A DNA stretch of 44,267 nt, from assembly GCA_027858455.1 (NCBI GenBank), contig JAQICQ010000027.1, forward strand, positions 1 through 44,267. The letters are read 5' to 3'. Shown here in pieces: positions 1 through 7,777 of this stretch; position 1 is the first letter of the stretch; every line of letters begins with the position of its first letter. The stretch comes from Elusimicrobiota bacterium (GTDB lineage Bacteria; CG03; SLGR01; JAGXOG01). The notes under the pieces were generated by a model. It ran no database searches. It was given only the letters and a program-made list of their open reading frames with translations, and was not told where the DNA came from. The translations under genes were made by a program, and so were the position numbers.

Positions 1-246
1 CTTTTAATGGGGGTTGCGGGCCTGTGGGCGGTTAGAATTCCCCTGGCTTATTTATGGTCGGGCTGGTTAAATTCTCCGACCGGAATATGGAACGCTTTCA
101 TAGTGGCGGGAATAGCAGAGCTTTTGATAAGTGTGGTTTACTATAGATACGCAAACTGGGAAATCCCTGTTATAGATAAAGAAAAACTAACCGAAGAAGT
201 TATATCTTCTGAGATTGAAAGGGAAGACGGGACTTTCAGAACCTAA
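1..246 (+). CDS. MATE-family efflux transporter, C-terminal fragment (5' truncated by window edge)
   Basis: The frame is open from the first base and ends with TAA at 244-246, so this is the end of a longer gene. The visible 81 residues contain two hydrophobic stretches, one around GLWAVRIPLAYLWSGW and one around GIWNAFIVAGIAELLIS, followed by a charged cytoplasmic tail. That is how the last helices of MATE (multidrug and toxin extrusion) proteins usually look, with a Gly-(V/L)-W-x-(A/S) helix followed by a final helix and a short basic or acidic tail. MATE proteins export drugs or metabolites using H+ or Na+ gradients. Assignment rests on this short tail only, so another polytopic transporter with a similar end is possible. 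Confidence 0.6.
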   Translation, partial: LLMGVAGLWAVRIPLAYLWSGWLNSPTGIWNAFIVAGIAELLISVVYYRYANWEIPVIDKEKLTEEVISSEIEREDGTFRT

Positions 247-308
247 TGGTTGTTTTTTTAAAAAAAAGGTAAAATAAACAAGAAATATATAGTAAGGAGG
301 GAAATAGT

Positions 309-518
309 ATGACCGAATGCAATTTAGAAAAAAATATGGAATTCTGCAACTGTACTTACGAACCCTGTTCGAGGAAAGGCAAATGCTGTGAGTGTATTGT
401 ATATCATAAAAATTTAAACGAAATGCCGGCGTGTTTTTTTCCGGACAGTATTGAAAAGACCTATGACCGTTCTGTGGAAACTTTTATTAAAATCTATCGG
501 GAAAACGGAGGGTTTTAA
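309..518 (+). CDS. Small cysteine-rich DUF6485-type protein
   Basis: This 69-residue protein has a strong ribosome binding site (AAGGAGGG at about 294-301) seven bases before the ATG. It carries eight cysteines, seven of them in the first half in a pattern C-x8-C-x-C-x4-C-x5-CC-x-C, followed by a conserved-looking ACFFP motif and a C-terminal helix ending in YRENGGF. The pattern, including the RKGKCCEC core, matches what I remember of the DUF6485 family of small, probably metal-binding proteins in anaerobes. No function is established for the family. It sits 8 bp before a zinc-ribbon Nudix hydrolase, so the two are probably co-transcribed. Confidence 0.8.
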   Translation: MTECNLEKNMEFCNCTYEPCSRKGKCCECIVYHKNLNEMPACFFPDSIEKTYDRSVETFIKIYRENGGF

Positions 519-526
519 TAAAGAAT

Positions 527-1027
527 ATGAGAGCCTATAAATTTTGTCCCCACTGCAAGGCTGCATTAAAAAGAAAAAAGGAAGACGGGATAGACCGCTT
601 GGTTTGTTCCGGGTGCGGCTGGATAAATTATCTTAACCCCGTACCGGCTGTTGCTTGCATAGTAAAAGATAAAGACCGGATACTTTTGGTCAAAAGGGGG
701 GTTGAGCCTGAAAAAGGCAAGTGGTCACTACCTGCAGGATTTATGGAACTCGGAGAGAGCCCGGAAGAAGCGGTTCTGCGAGAATTAAAAGAAGAGGCAG
801 GGATAGACGGAAAGATAAAAGAACTTATCGGAGTTTACGCCCAGCCCAGTAAAAATTATTCAACGGTACTTACTGTCGGCTACAGTGTATTAACTTCCGG
901 GAGAGATGATGATGTTGTGGCGGGTGACGATGTCACCGATGCGGAATTTAAAGAAATTGAAAAAGCCGAAGATATTCCGTTTGTCAGCCACCGCCGGATG
1001 TTAAGGGATGCCGATGCGCTCGTATAA
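527..1027 (+). CDS. Zinc-ribbon Nudix hydrolase (NADH pyrophosphatase-like)
   Basis: The protein has 166 residues. An N-terminal zinc ribbon uses C7, C10, C27 and C30. It is followed by a complete Nudix box at residues 71-93: G71, E77, R85-E86-L87, E89-E90 and G92, which holds the Mg2+ and hydrolyses a nucleoside diphosphate linked to another group. The zinc ribbon plus Nudix layout resembles NudC and related ADP-ribose or NAD(H) pyrophosphatases, but the protein is shorter than E. coli NudC (about 257 residues) and I do not see its SQPWPFPxS motif, so the substrate is open. The stop codon overlaps the start region of the next gene by about 20 bp, suggesting translational coupling. Confidence 0.9.
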   Translation: MRAYKFCPHCKAALKRKKEDGIDRLVCSGCGWINYLNPVPAVACIVKDKDRILLVKRGVEPEKGKWSLPAGFMELGESPEEAVLRELKEEAGIDGKIKELIGVYAQPSKNYSTVLTVGYSVLTSGRDDDVVAGDDVTDAEFKEIEKAEDIPFVSHRRMLRDADALV

Positions 1028-1970
1028 ATATCTTTTCGGCCCGGTTCCTTCCAGGCGTCTGGGGGTTTCGTTGGGTGTGGATTTAGTGCCTTTTAAGACT
1101 TGTACGTATAATTGTATATATTGCGAATGCGGGCCTACAAAAGAGTACACTGCCTGCCGAAAGGAATATATTAAAATAGGGCCGGTTTTAGACGAACTTG
1201 ATGATTATCTTTCTTCAAAACCGGAACTTGATTATATAACTTTTTCCGGAGGTGGCGAGCCGACTTTAAACAGCAAGATAGGAAAAGTAATTAAATTTAT
1301 AAAAGAAAAATATCCGGAGTACAAGACCGCTCTTTTAACTAACGGCAGTCTTCTTTACCGGGAGGATGTTATAGAGGATATAAAGGACTGTGACCTGATT
1401 ATACCGTCTGTTGACGCGGTAAGCGGGAATATATTTAAGAAGATAAATAATCCCGCAAAAGGATTTAGCGCGGGACGAGTAATTGAAGGTATAAAAAAAC
1501 TTCGCTTAAAAAGTAATGCCGAAATTTGGATAGAAGTATTTATAGTACCCGGATTAAATGATACTAAAAAAGAGATAGGAAAAATCAAAAAAAGGTTAAT
1601 GGCAATTTCTCCCGGTCTTTTTCCCGATAAAATTCAGCTTAACAGCCTGGACAGGCCCGGCACCAAAGAGTGGGTGAAACGTACTCCTCCGGCAACGATG
1701 ACCCGGATTAAGAAGGAGCTTAGCCCGCTAAACGCGGAAATAATAGGCGGTTACAAAGGTAAAAAGAAAAAAGAATCGCAGGAGAAGAGTAATTTAGAAA
1801 AAAGAATACTGGGGCTCATAAAACGCCGCCCTTGTACTGCTCAGGATATTGCGGATTCTTTCGGGGCCAAAAAGGGAGAAGTATCCCGTAATTTGCGAAA
1901 ACTGGAAAATTGTGGTAAAATAAAAAAACTACATAAAGAAAGAGGAGAATTTTATAAATCAAATGGATAA
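1008..1970 (+). CDS. Radical SAM protein with C-terminal winged helix (COG0731-like)
   Basis: The protein has 320 residues. The radical SAM cluster motif C32-x3-C36-x2-C39 follows the leader FGPVPSRRLGVSLG, typical of the COG0731 radical SAM family, whose archaeal and eukaryotic relatives include the wyosine enzyme TYW1; bacterial members are uncharacterised. A Gly-rich SAM-binding stretch (FSGGGEPT) lies near residue 83. From about residue 262 a winged-helix DNA-binding-like domain is appended, with the pattern of a MarR/ArsR-type recognition helix. ATG at 1008 overlaps the Nudix gene; an ATG two codons later (1014) is equally plausible. The stop overlaps the BMC gene start by 8 bp, so the Nudix, radical SAM, BMC and YggS genes form a tightly coupled run. 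Confidence 0.88.
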   Translation: MPMRSYKYLFGPVPSRRLGVSLGVDLVPFKTCTYNCIYCECGPTKEYTACRKEYIKIGPVLDELDDYLSSKPELDYITFSGGGEPTLNSKIGKVIKFIKEKYPEYKTALLTNGSLLYREDVIEDIKDCDLIIPSVDAVSGNIFKKINNPAKGFSAGRVIEGIKKLRLKSNAEIWIEVFIVPGLNDTKKEIGKIKKRLMAISPGLFPDKIQLNSLDRPGTKEWVKRTPPATMTRIKKELSPLNAEIIGGYKGKKKKESQEKSNLEKRILGLIKRRPCTAQDIADSFGAKKGEVSRNLRKLENCGKIKKLHKERGEFYKSNG

Positions 1971-2895
1971 CAAAAAACAAAAAGGCGGCAAAGGAAGTGC
2001 GGGGAAAGTTCAAGATATCAGGACAGAGGCCCTGGCTTTTATAGAAACAAGGGGCAAGACAGGCACTATAGGTACGCTTGATATTATGCCTAAGACTTCG
2101 GACGTAAGTTTTTTCAGAAGAGTAAACATAGGAACGGGTCTGGTTTCGGTAGTATATACAGGGGAAGTTGCCGCCGCAAGTTCTGCGCAGGAAGCCGCAG
2201 AAAATCTTGCCGGCAAAATAAGTGAATTTCATGCCTCTAATCTTATAGCCCGGCCTCATGAAAGAATATATTCGCTCATTCTTCAGAGATCCGGCGAAGA
2301 AGTCAATGTGGATTCTCCTTCAAACTCAAAACTTGCGCTTGGTATAGTAGAAATAGACGGTTTTGTCGGGATGGTTAAAGCCGCCGATGCGGGGATTAAA
2401 GCCGCTGATGTTCAAATACCTTCATGGGTTACTGTGGGGGGAGGGTTAACGACAGTTTTTTTTAGAGGTGAAGTTGCAGCGGTGCATTCTGCGGTAGAAG
2501 AAGGGATGTCGGCTGCCGGCAAAGTAGCTAAAATAGTATCCTCACATGTAATACCTCAGCCTCACGAAGGAACCGATGAAGTAACGCCAATAGGTAAATT
2601 TACAGGAAAAAGTACATTTAAAAAGACCGCAAAAGATGATGCTTTGGGAATTCTTGAAACTAAAGGTATTACCGGACTTATCGAGGGGATAGATGCAGGT
2701 TTAAAGTCAGCTAATGTAGTTGTCCAGGGCTGGGAGAAAATCGGACGGGGGATAACTTCTACAATTTTCCGAGGCACAGTCGCCGATGTGCGTTCGGCTC
2801 TTGATGCTGCGGTTTCCGGCGCAGGCAGAGTAGGCGAAGTGGTTGGAAGTTATATAATTGCCAGGCCTCACGAAGAGCTAGAAAAGGGACGTTGA
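1963..2895 (+). CDS. Triple BMC-domain (bacterial microcompartment shell-like) protein
   Basis: This 310-residue protein contains three non-permuted BMC folds in tandem: about residues 22-101, 124-202 and 226-305. Each has the family landmarks in order: an opening ALGxxExxG strand, an (A/S)xxxAADAGxKxA-type helix (degenerate in domain 1), the central pore loop (IGTG at 56-59, VGGG at 158-161, IGRG at 260-263), an (F/Y)xGEVAA segment, and a closing (A/P)(R/Q)PHE. Shell proteins normally have one domain (BMC-H, hexamer) or two (BMC-T, trimer). No microcompartment enzymes, encapsulation peptides or BMC-P pentamers are visible in this window. Inference: two chains could form one pseudohexamer. 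The lysine/glycine-rich first 17 residues are probably disordered. It lies between a radical SAM gene and yggS, overlapping both. Confidence 0.9.
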   Translation: MDNKKQKGGKGSAGKVQDIRTEALAFIETRGKTGTIGTLDIMPKTSDVSFFRRVNIGTGLVSVVYTGEVAAASSAQEAAENLAGKISEFHASNLIARPHERIYSLILQRSGEEVNVDSPSNSKLALGIVEIDGFVGMVKAADAGIKAADVQIPSWVTVGGGLTTVFFRGEVAAVHSAVEEGMSAAGKVAKIVSSHVIPQPHEGTDEVTPIGKFTGKSTFKKTAKDDALGILETKGITGLIEGIDAGLKSANVVVQGWEKIGRGITSTIFRGTVADVRSALDAAVSGAGRVGEVVGSYIIARPHEELEKGR

Positions 2896-3560
2896 ATAAC
2901 TCGGGTATAAAAGAAAAAGTTAACGAAATATTAGAGGAACTTCCTCCCGGAGTTAAACTCGTAGCGGCTTGTAAGACGCGGACACCAAAAGAGATAACAG
3001 CGGCGGTCAAGGCCGGTATCAAAATACTCGGACAAAATTATATACAAGAATCCGAAGATGTTATAGGCCAAATCCCGCCCGGAGTTAAATGGCATTTCAT
3101 AGGACACCTCCAGAGAAATAAAGCAAAAAAAGCAGTACATCTTTTTGATATGATAGAATCGCTTGATTCTCTCCGGCTTGCAAAAAAGTTAAACAAGGAA
3201 AGCAGAAACGCCGGTAAAATAACTAAATGCCTTGTTGAAATTAACAGCGGAAGAGAAAACAACAAGGACGGAATTTTACCTAAAAATGCCGAAGAAGCTA
3301 TCCGGGCGTTTTTAGACTTTAAAAATTTAAAAATAGAGGGTCTTATGACTATGGGGCCTTTTGCAGGCACTCCGGAAGATTTTAGGCCGTATTTTAAAAC
3401 AACCAAAGAAATATTTGAATCCTTAAAAAGCAAAAATATTAAAAATTGTGATATGAAATATCTCTCCATGGGAATGTCGGCCTCATATCGGGTTGCTGTA
3501 GAAGAAGGAGCAAATATAGTGAGGATAGGGACCAAGCTCTTCGGTCCCCGGGAAAAATAG
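2892..3560 (+). CDS. yggS: YggS/PLPBP-type pyridoxal phosphate-binding protein
   Basis: The protein has 222 residues, the usual size for YggS/PROSC proteins, which bind PLP and regulate vitamin B6 and amino acid homeostasis without known catalysis. The PLP lysine is K28 in LVAACKTR. Other family marks are the GQNYIQE stretch, WHFIGHLQRNK, the GLMTMGP strand and the phosphate-binding end SMGMSASYRVAVEEGA with IRIGTKLFG-like closure. The start is TTG at 2892 in the overlapping TTGA with the BMC stop; this keeps the full N-terminal helix. A second vitamin B6 gene, pdxJ, is in this window at 17081. Confidence 0.95.
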   Translation: MNNSGIKEKVNEILEELPPGVKLVAACKTRTPKEITAAVKAGIKILGQNYIQESEDVIGQIPPGVKWHFIGHLQRNKAKKAVHLFDMIESLDSLRLAKKLNKESRNAGKITKCLVEINSGRENNKDGILPKNAEEAIRAFLDFKNLKIEGLMTMGPFAGTPEDFRPYFKTTKEIFESLKSKNIKNCDMKYLSMGMSASYRVAVEEGANIVRIGTKLFGPREK

Positions 3561-3588
3561 TTTTATAATATCACGCATATAAAATTAA

Positions 3589-4686
3589 ATGAGAAGAAAA
3601 ATATTTCGGATTTCAATATTTGTTTTTGTACTTATATCCGTTACCGGTCGAATCTCGGCGACTCAAGCTGAATCTAAATACGCAAAAGCCGAAGTAACAG
3701 GCAGTCCCGAAATAATAGTATCTTCTGCCGGCAGAATCCAGAAAATAAATATTGTAATACTCTCGGGCAAATATAAAGGTTTAATGGCTCCGGTTGATAA
3801 TTACATCTGGGACTATGAAGGATATAATATGCTCCTGTCCGAAGGAGATAAACTTACCCTTAAAATAGTGAAAGATTATGACGGCAGTCTAAGTTTTCTT
3901 GTTATGGGTCGTTACCGGTCTCCTTATATATTTATGGCTCTCGTACTTTTTATTGTTGTTTTTTTTATTATAACGGGTTTTAAGAACAAATGGGCTCTTC
4001 TTATGATTGCTTTTAATATTATTGTTGTCCTGCCCTTGCTTATATTCATTATAAGAACCGGTTTTAATCCTTTTGCTGCCGGAATAATTATATGCGGTGC
4101 GGGGATATTTATATCGGCAGCTGTTATTTTAGGCGGCGGCAAAAAATTTTATGCGGCATCTGCCGGTTCTGTTTTAGGCATATCTGCCGCCGGTGTTTTA
4201 ACCTTAATATTTTTGGACTATATGCACATTGAGGGTATGTTTTCTTCTTCGGCAAGAATGATTCTTGTTGCATCCAGATATTTAAAGGGATGGAATGTAG
4301 GTGATCTTAAAGGTATAGTTGCCGCAGGAATTATGATCGCCAGTTTAGGGGCGGTTATAGATATAGCTGTTTCTATTGTGTCGGCAATGAACCGGATATA
4401 TTTAGAGAGCTCCAAAAGTATTGGCTCGTTAATATTATTTAAATCCGGGTTAAATGTCGGACGGGATATGGTTGCAACTATGTTAAACAGCCTTGTGCTT
4501 GTTTTTACGGGACTCTCTTTGCCAGTTTTAATGGTACTGGGCATAATGGATATACCGTTTATTAAGATTATTAATTTTGAATTTGTTCTTATTACAATAC
4601 TCTCGGCGGTAATATCAAGCTTAGCTTTAATGATTACAGTTCCGGTAACTGCTTATATATCTTCAAGGGTTCTCAGAGATGATTAG
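3589..4686 (+). CDS. YibE/F family membrane protein, copy 1
   Basis: The 365-residue protein begins with a signal-type hydrophobic segment, then a roughly 80-residue extracytoplasmic beta-rich region containing VxSAGRIQKINIVILSG and LxEGDKLTLKI, then about seven to eight membrane helices. The ASLGAVIDIAVSIVSAM segment and the NxxxRDMVATMLNSLVLVF-like segment are hallmarks of YibE/F proteins (DUF/Pfam YibE_F). The function is unknown; Firmicutes members occur in tandem pairs. There is no clear ribosome binding site; a TATAAA sits at 3578-3583, five bases before the ATG, so translation may be leaderless. It overlaps the second copy by 8 bp. Confidence 0.9.
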   Translation: MRRKIFRISIFVFVLISVTGRISATQAESKYAKAEVTGSPEIIVSSAGRIQKINIVILSGKYKGLMAPVDNYIWDYEGYNMLLSEGDKLTLKIVKDYDGSLSFLVMGRYRSPYIFMALVLFIVVFFIITGFKNKWALLMIAFNIIVVLPLLIFIIRTGFNPFAAGIIICGAGIFISAAVILGGGKKFYAASAGSVLGISAAGVLTLIFLDYMHIEGMFSSSARMILVASRYLKGWNVGDLKGIVAAGIMIASLGAVIDIAVSIVSAMNRIYLESSKSIGSLILFKSGLNVGRDMVATMLNSLVLVFTGLSLPVLMVLGIMDIPFIKIINFEFVLITILSAVISSLALMITVPVTAYISSRVLRDD

Positions 4687-5857
4687 AAAAAAAGCAGCTG
4701 TATTGGTTTTTATGGTTTTTATAGGTTTTGTTAATTATCTTTCGGCAGATAGTTTTTATGACGATCCTACGATTGATTTACACGCTCATCCCCTGCAGGA
4801 CATAAGGGTCTCGTCCAGGGCTTTTGCCCGCGCTGAAATCATTGAAGTTCTGCGCCGGTCCGACAGAAAGGAGAAAGGGCTTATAAAAGCAGTAATTACA
4901 CAGGGTAAATACAGCCGGCAAATTGTTTTTGCAGAGACCGTATCTTACTATGGCGGCGGGGGAATAAAAACAGAAGCAGGGGAAAATATTATTTTAAGTT
5001 ATTTAGACGGGCCCGGAGGTCCCGGAAGCATTCTTGTAGATGGCTACGACAGAACCGGCCAGCTTGCTGTCCTTTTTCTTTTGTTTATTACCGTAGCATT
5101 ACTGGTGGGGCGGCGGAGCATAGTTATGCCGTTTTTAGCGCTCACAGCCGGACTGCTTATTATTAAAATATTTTTTATCCCGGCTGTTATGGCAGGCCGG
5201 CCACCTCTGTTTTATGCTCTGGTAACTGTTACGGTAATGGTTTTAATAACTATGATATCCATAGATAAATTCAGCCGGAAGGCATTAACTGCTACAGCAG
5301 GCGCCCTTTCGGGGTTAGGTATAATGACAGTACTTGCGCTTATCTTTTATAAACTCTCCGGCATAAACGGTTTTCATATTACAAATATTCAGTTATTACA
5401 GTATCTCGATTCACCGTTAAAATTAAAATCCCCGGACTATTTTCGGCATATTATGGTAACTGTTCTGGTTTTGGGTTCAAGCGGAATAATTATGGATGTC
5501 GCTATAAGCATAGCGTCTTCAGTAAAAGAAATAGCGGCTGTTTCTGACAGGGTTTCGTTTAAAAGATTATTTGCGGCTGCCGGTGAGGTCGCTTCCCGGA
5601 TAACCGCTACAATGATTAATACTTTAATATTTGCTTATATAGGAGCTTCAATAGGAGTTATGCTTGTCCGGGGACTGGAAATCAGTTCTGTTTTTCAACT
5701 CTTAAACAGCGAATTTGTTCATATTGAATTTTACCAGATTGTTATAGGGGGTATCGGGTTTTTAGCATGCGCCGGCGTTACAGTTGTTGTCGGCGCGTGG
5801 CTGTTTAGTCCGAAAAAGACGGAACAAAAATCGGGGGTTGACAAAAGTAATAAATAA
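4679..5857 (+). CDS. YibE/F family membrane protein, copy 2
   Basis: A 392-residue paralogue of the preceding gene with the same layout: signal segment, external domain (AEIIEVLRR, LIKAVITQGKY, ENIILSYLDGPG), then about seven to eight membrane helices. The diagnostic helices are present as VLGSSGIIMDVAISIASSVKEI and EVASRITATMINTLIFAYIGASI. The gene overlaps copy 1, so the two products are made together and probably form a heteromeric membrane complex (inference; tandem YibE/YibF pairs are known). Its last codons contain the -35 element of the next promoter, ending the operon within 30 bp. Confidence 0.9.
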   Translation: MIRKKAAVLVFMVFIGFVNYLSADSFYDDPTIDLHAHPLQDIRVSSRAFARAEIIEVLRRSDRKEKGLIKAVITQGKYSRQIVFAETVSYYGGGGIKTEAGENIILSYLDGPGGPGSILVDGYDRTGQLAVLFLLFITVALLVGRRSIVMPFLALTAGLLIIKIFFIPAVMAGRPPLFYALVTVTVMVLITMISIDKFSRKALTATAGALSGLGIMTVLALIFYKLSGINGFHITNIQLLQYLDSPLKLKSPDYFRHIMVTVLVLGSSGIIMDVAISIASSVKEIAAVSDRVSFKRLFAAAGEVASRITATMINTLIFAYIGASIGVMLVRGLEISSVFQLLNSEFVHIEFYQIVIGGIGFLACAGVTVVVGAWLFSPKKTEQKSGVDKSNK

Positions 5858-5865
5858 TATATAAT
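5838..5865 (+). promoter_or_regulatory. Consensus sigma70-type promoter for the arsR-trxA operon
   Basis: TTGACA at 5838-5843 and TATAAT at 5860-5865 match both consensus hexamers exactly, with a 16-base spacer. Transcription should start near 5872, giving a roughly 13-base leader before the ATG at 5885. The spacer and -10 region are almost pure A/T with imperfect inverted symmetry around 5853-5871, which is where an ArsR-type repressor operator would be expected; I cannot define the operator by eye. The -35 box lies inside the 3' end of the second YibE/F gene. Confidence 0.8.
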
Positions 5866-5884
5866 AATATTAGAATAAAGTAAT

Positions 5885-6169
5885 ATGAAAACAGATATGA
5901 GAAATAAAAAAATAAGTATATACAGGTCAAAAGCGGATTTTTTCAAGGCGTTTGCGCATCCGACAAGGCTGCTGATTATAGGTAAATTACTGGAAGCTGA
6001 AAGATGCGTGGGCAGTATTGAAAAAGTGCTTAATTTAAAACAGGCTAATGTTTCTCAGCATCTCAATATTTTAAAGAAAGAAGGAATAGTTGATTACGAA
6101 ATAAAAGGCCGAAAGAGGTGTTATTACATTACCGAACCTGAAAGAATGAAGAATATAATAGAAAGCTAA
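5885..6169 (+). CDS. ArsR/SmtB-family transcriptional regulator
   Basis: This 94-residue winged-helix protein shows the ArsR signature: FFKAFAHPTRLLIIGKLL, then a recognition helix region NLKQANVSQHLNILKKEGIV, then a wing with GRKRCYYI. The only cysteines are C41 and C79. C41 sits in RCVGS, at the place where ArsR has its metal ligand ELCVC and where redox or persulfide sensors such as BigR/SqrR have LCVGE; the second BigR cysteine, near the C-terminus, is absent here because the protein is short. A thiol-based signal is therefore plausible but unproven. It is the first gene after a consensus promoter and is followed 13 bp later by thioredoxin, so it most likely controls its own operon. An ATG at 5897 is an alternative start. 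Confidence 0.9.
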   Translation: MKTDMRNKKISIYRSKADFFKAFAHPTRLLIIGKLLEAERCVGSIEKVLNLKQANVSQHLNILKKEGIVDYEIKGRKRCYYITEPERMKNIIES

Positions 6170-6182
6170 GGAGGAAAGTAAA

Positions 6183-6500
6183 ATGATAGAAGTAACAGAT
6201 AGTAATTTCAAAGAGGAAGTTTTAGAGTCGGACATACCGGTATTGGTGGATTTCTGGGCAGAATGGTGCGGACCGTGCAAAATGGTGGCGCCGACTGTAT
6301 CCGACATCGCCGATGAAAATGAGGGTTCGCTCAAGGTTTGTAAGTTAAATGTTGATAATGCCAAACAGACTGCCTCAAAATACGGTATAATGAGTATTCC
6401 TACTCTCGCTATATTTAAAGATGGTGAGGTGGCTGATAAAGTAGTCGGAGCTTTGCCGAAAGATGCAATAATGGCAAAAGTTAAACCATTTCTCGGTTAA
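6183..6500 (+). CDS. trxA: Thioredoxin
   Basis: The 105-residue protein is a classic thioredoxin. The active site WCGPCK has C29 and C32, preceded by VLVDFWAEW, and the cis-proline loop is MSIPTLAIF. It reduces protein disulfides in the cytoplasm with electrons from a thioredoxin reductase, which is not encoded in this window. A good ribosome binding site (AGGAGGA, about 6169-6175) precedes the ATG. It is second in the ArsR operon, and a CcdA-type thiol transporter lies about 2.4 kb downstream. Confidence 0.97.
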   Translation: MIEVTDSNFKEEVLESDIPVLVDFWAEWCGPCKMVAPTVSDIADENEGSLKVCKLNVDNAKQTASKYGIMSIPTLAIFKDGEVADKVVGALPKDAIMAKVKPFLG

Positions 6501-6512
6501 GGAGATTTAGAT

Positions 6513-6731
6513 ATGCCGATATTTAATTATAAATGCAAAAAATGCGGAAATACATTTGAAAAGATGACCGGAGTAATTTCCGAGGAGGAAGAACTTAAAT
6601 GTTCGAAATGCTCAAGTAAAGAGATAGAAAAAATCCTGTCAACTTTCAGTGTCGGCGCCGGACGCAGTTCAACACCTGCGCCATCCTGCAGTACGGGAAG
6701 TTGCAATACGGGAATGTGCGGATTGGGTTAA
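6513..6731 (+). CDS. FmdB-family zinc ribbon protein
   Basis: The 72-residue protein starts with MPIFNYKCKKCGNTFE, the standard opening of the FmdB putative regulatory protein family. One zinc ribbon is formed by C8/C11 and C30/C33. The C-terminal 20 residues are a Ser/Gly/Cys-rich tail with three more cysteines (SCSTGSCNTGMC), often seen in this family. The role is unknown; the name comes from a gene near formamidase. It has a ribosome binding site (AAGGAG at about 6499-6504) and follows trxA by 12 bp. Confidence 0.92.
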   Translation: MPIFNYKCKKCGNTFEKMTGVISEEEELKCSKCSSKEIEKILSTFSVGAGRSSTPAPSCSTGSCNTGMCGLG

Positions 6732-6737
6732 AATCAC

Positions 6738-7112
6738 TTGAATACTCTTGCTGATTTTTTGAATATGCAAGTATATGCCGTTGCCGGGTCGTTTCGCAAT
6801 AAGTCTAAGTATGCTTATCAGGTGCTTTTAGACCTCTTAGAGAGAGGTAAAAAAGTTTATCCTGTAAACCCCGGAGGCGGCCAAGTTGAAGGAATAGATG
6901 TTTATAAAAATGTAAAAGATATTCCCGAAAAAGTGGAGGCAGTCTCTATTGTAACTCCACCACAGGTTACGGAAACAATTGTTAAAGATTGCCGTGATAA
7001 AGGTGTAGGGTATGTATGGATGCAGCCCGGCGCGGAAAGTAAGGAAGCAATTCAATTTTGTAGGGATAACTCAATTGAAGTTATCTATCATGCCTGTCTG
7101 CTTCGCAGTTAA
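6738..7112 (+). CDS. CoA-binding domain protein (YccU-like)
   Basis: The 124-residue protein is a single Rossmann-type CoA_binding_2 domain: VYAVAGSFRNKSKYAYQVLLDL, KVYPVNP, then AVSIVTPP and VWMQPGAES, ending with IEVIYHACLL. This is the stand-alone YccU group, related to the CoA-binding domain of succinyl-CoA synthetase; the physiological role is not settled. TTG at 6738 is chosen as start because the conserved first helix and strand would be lost from the next ATG at 6765. It follows fmdB by 6 bp, so it is the last clear member of the ArsR-thioredoxin operon. Confidence 0.9.
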   Translation: MNTLADFLNMQVYAVAGSFRNKSKYAYQVLLDLLERGKKVYPVNPGGGQVEGIDVYKNVKDIPEKVEAVSIVTPPQVTETIVKDCRDKGVGYVWMQPGAESKEAIQFCRDNSIEVIYHACLLRS

Positions 7113-7176
7113 TTTGTATATTTAACTTGATTTAGATAAAGTACTTTGGGTGAGGAATATTTACAGGAGCAAAATT

Positions 7177-7767
7177 ATGATAAAAAAAATCACAAAGTTT
7201 AGAGGGATTGCCTTCGCGGCTGTTATAGTTATTTTATTTTCAGCTTGCGGAGTAAAAAATAAGAGCGCAGATGAAAATTCTTTAAAAGTCGGGTTTGATG
7301 TAGATGATACACTTCTTTTTTCTACACCGGCATTTCAAAAAGGATTTGAAAGTTCAGAAAAACCGTTTTCCGGGGAGTTTTGGGCGGTAGTAAATAATTC
7401 TGACAGGGGCAACAGCAAGATAAAGAAAAAAGTACTCCAGATTTTAGAAAAGCACAGAGTTGACGGCGACGAGATATATGCAATAACAGCCCGCAAACCT
7501 AACGGCGGAGAGGGATTAAAAAATTATTTAAATGATGCTTTAGGTATCCCAAAAAGTAATATCTATTTTGAATCCGAGGGTAAAACAAACCGCCTGCAGC
7601 AGCTTGGTATAGATATTTTTTACGGGGATTCCGATTCGGATATTTCCGATGCAAATGCGGCGGGAATAAAAGCTTACAGGATTGAACGATCAACAGCATC
7701 ATCGTATCAGAAAAAATACAATCCCGGAAAATACGGAGAAAAAGTTATAAAAAACTCCGATTGGTAA
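7177..7767 (+). CDS. Class B-like (AphA-type) HAD acid phosphatase lipoprotein
   Basis: I choose the ATG at 7177 because AGGAG lies at 7165-7169 and the protein then begins with a clean lipoprotein signal ending LFSAC (C24). A GTG at 7150 also opens the frame. The mature part has the HAD nucleophile motif FDVDDT (D41, D43), the threonine motif ITARK, and the metal-binding GDSDSDI, in the order and spacing of AphA-type class B non-specific acid phosphatases. It would remove phosphate from small organic phosphates outside the cytoplasm. At 196 residues it is somewhat shorter than E. coli AphA (237). Confidence 0.85.
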   Translation: MIKKITKFRGIAFAAVIVILFSACGVKNKSADENSLKVGFDVDDTLLFSTPAFQKGFESSEKPFSGEFWAVVNNSDRGNSKIKKKVLQILEKHRVDGDEIYAITARKPNGGEGLKNYLNDALGIPKSNIYFESEGKTNRLQQLGIDIFYGDSDSDISDANAAGIKAYRIERSTASSYQKKYNPGKYGEKVIKNSDW

Positions 7768-7777
7768 TAATTGAGAC

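Noticed and set aside
2010..2895. A complete bacterial microcompartment operon
   Set aside because: Only the triple-BMC gene is present; neighbouring genes are radical SAM, yggS and YibE/F with no signature enzyme or pentamer.
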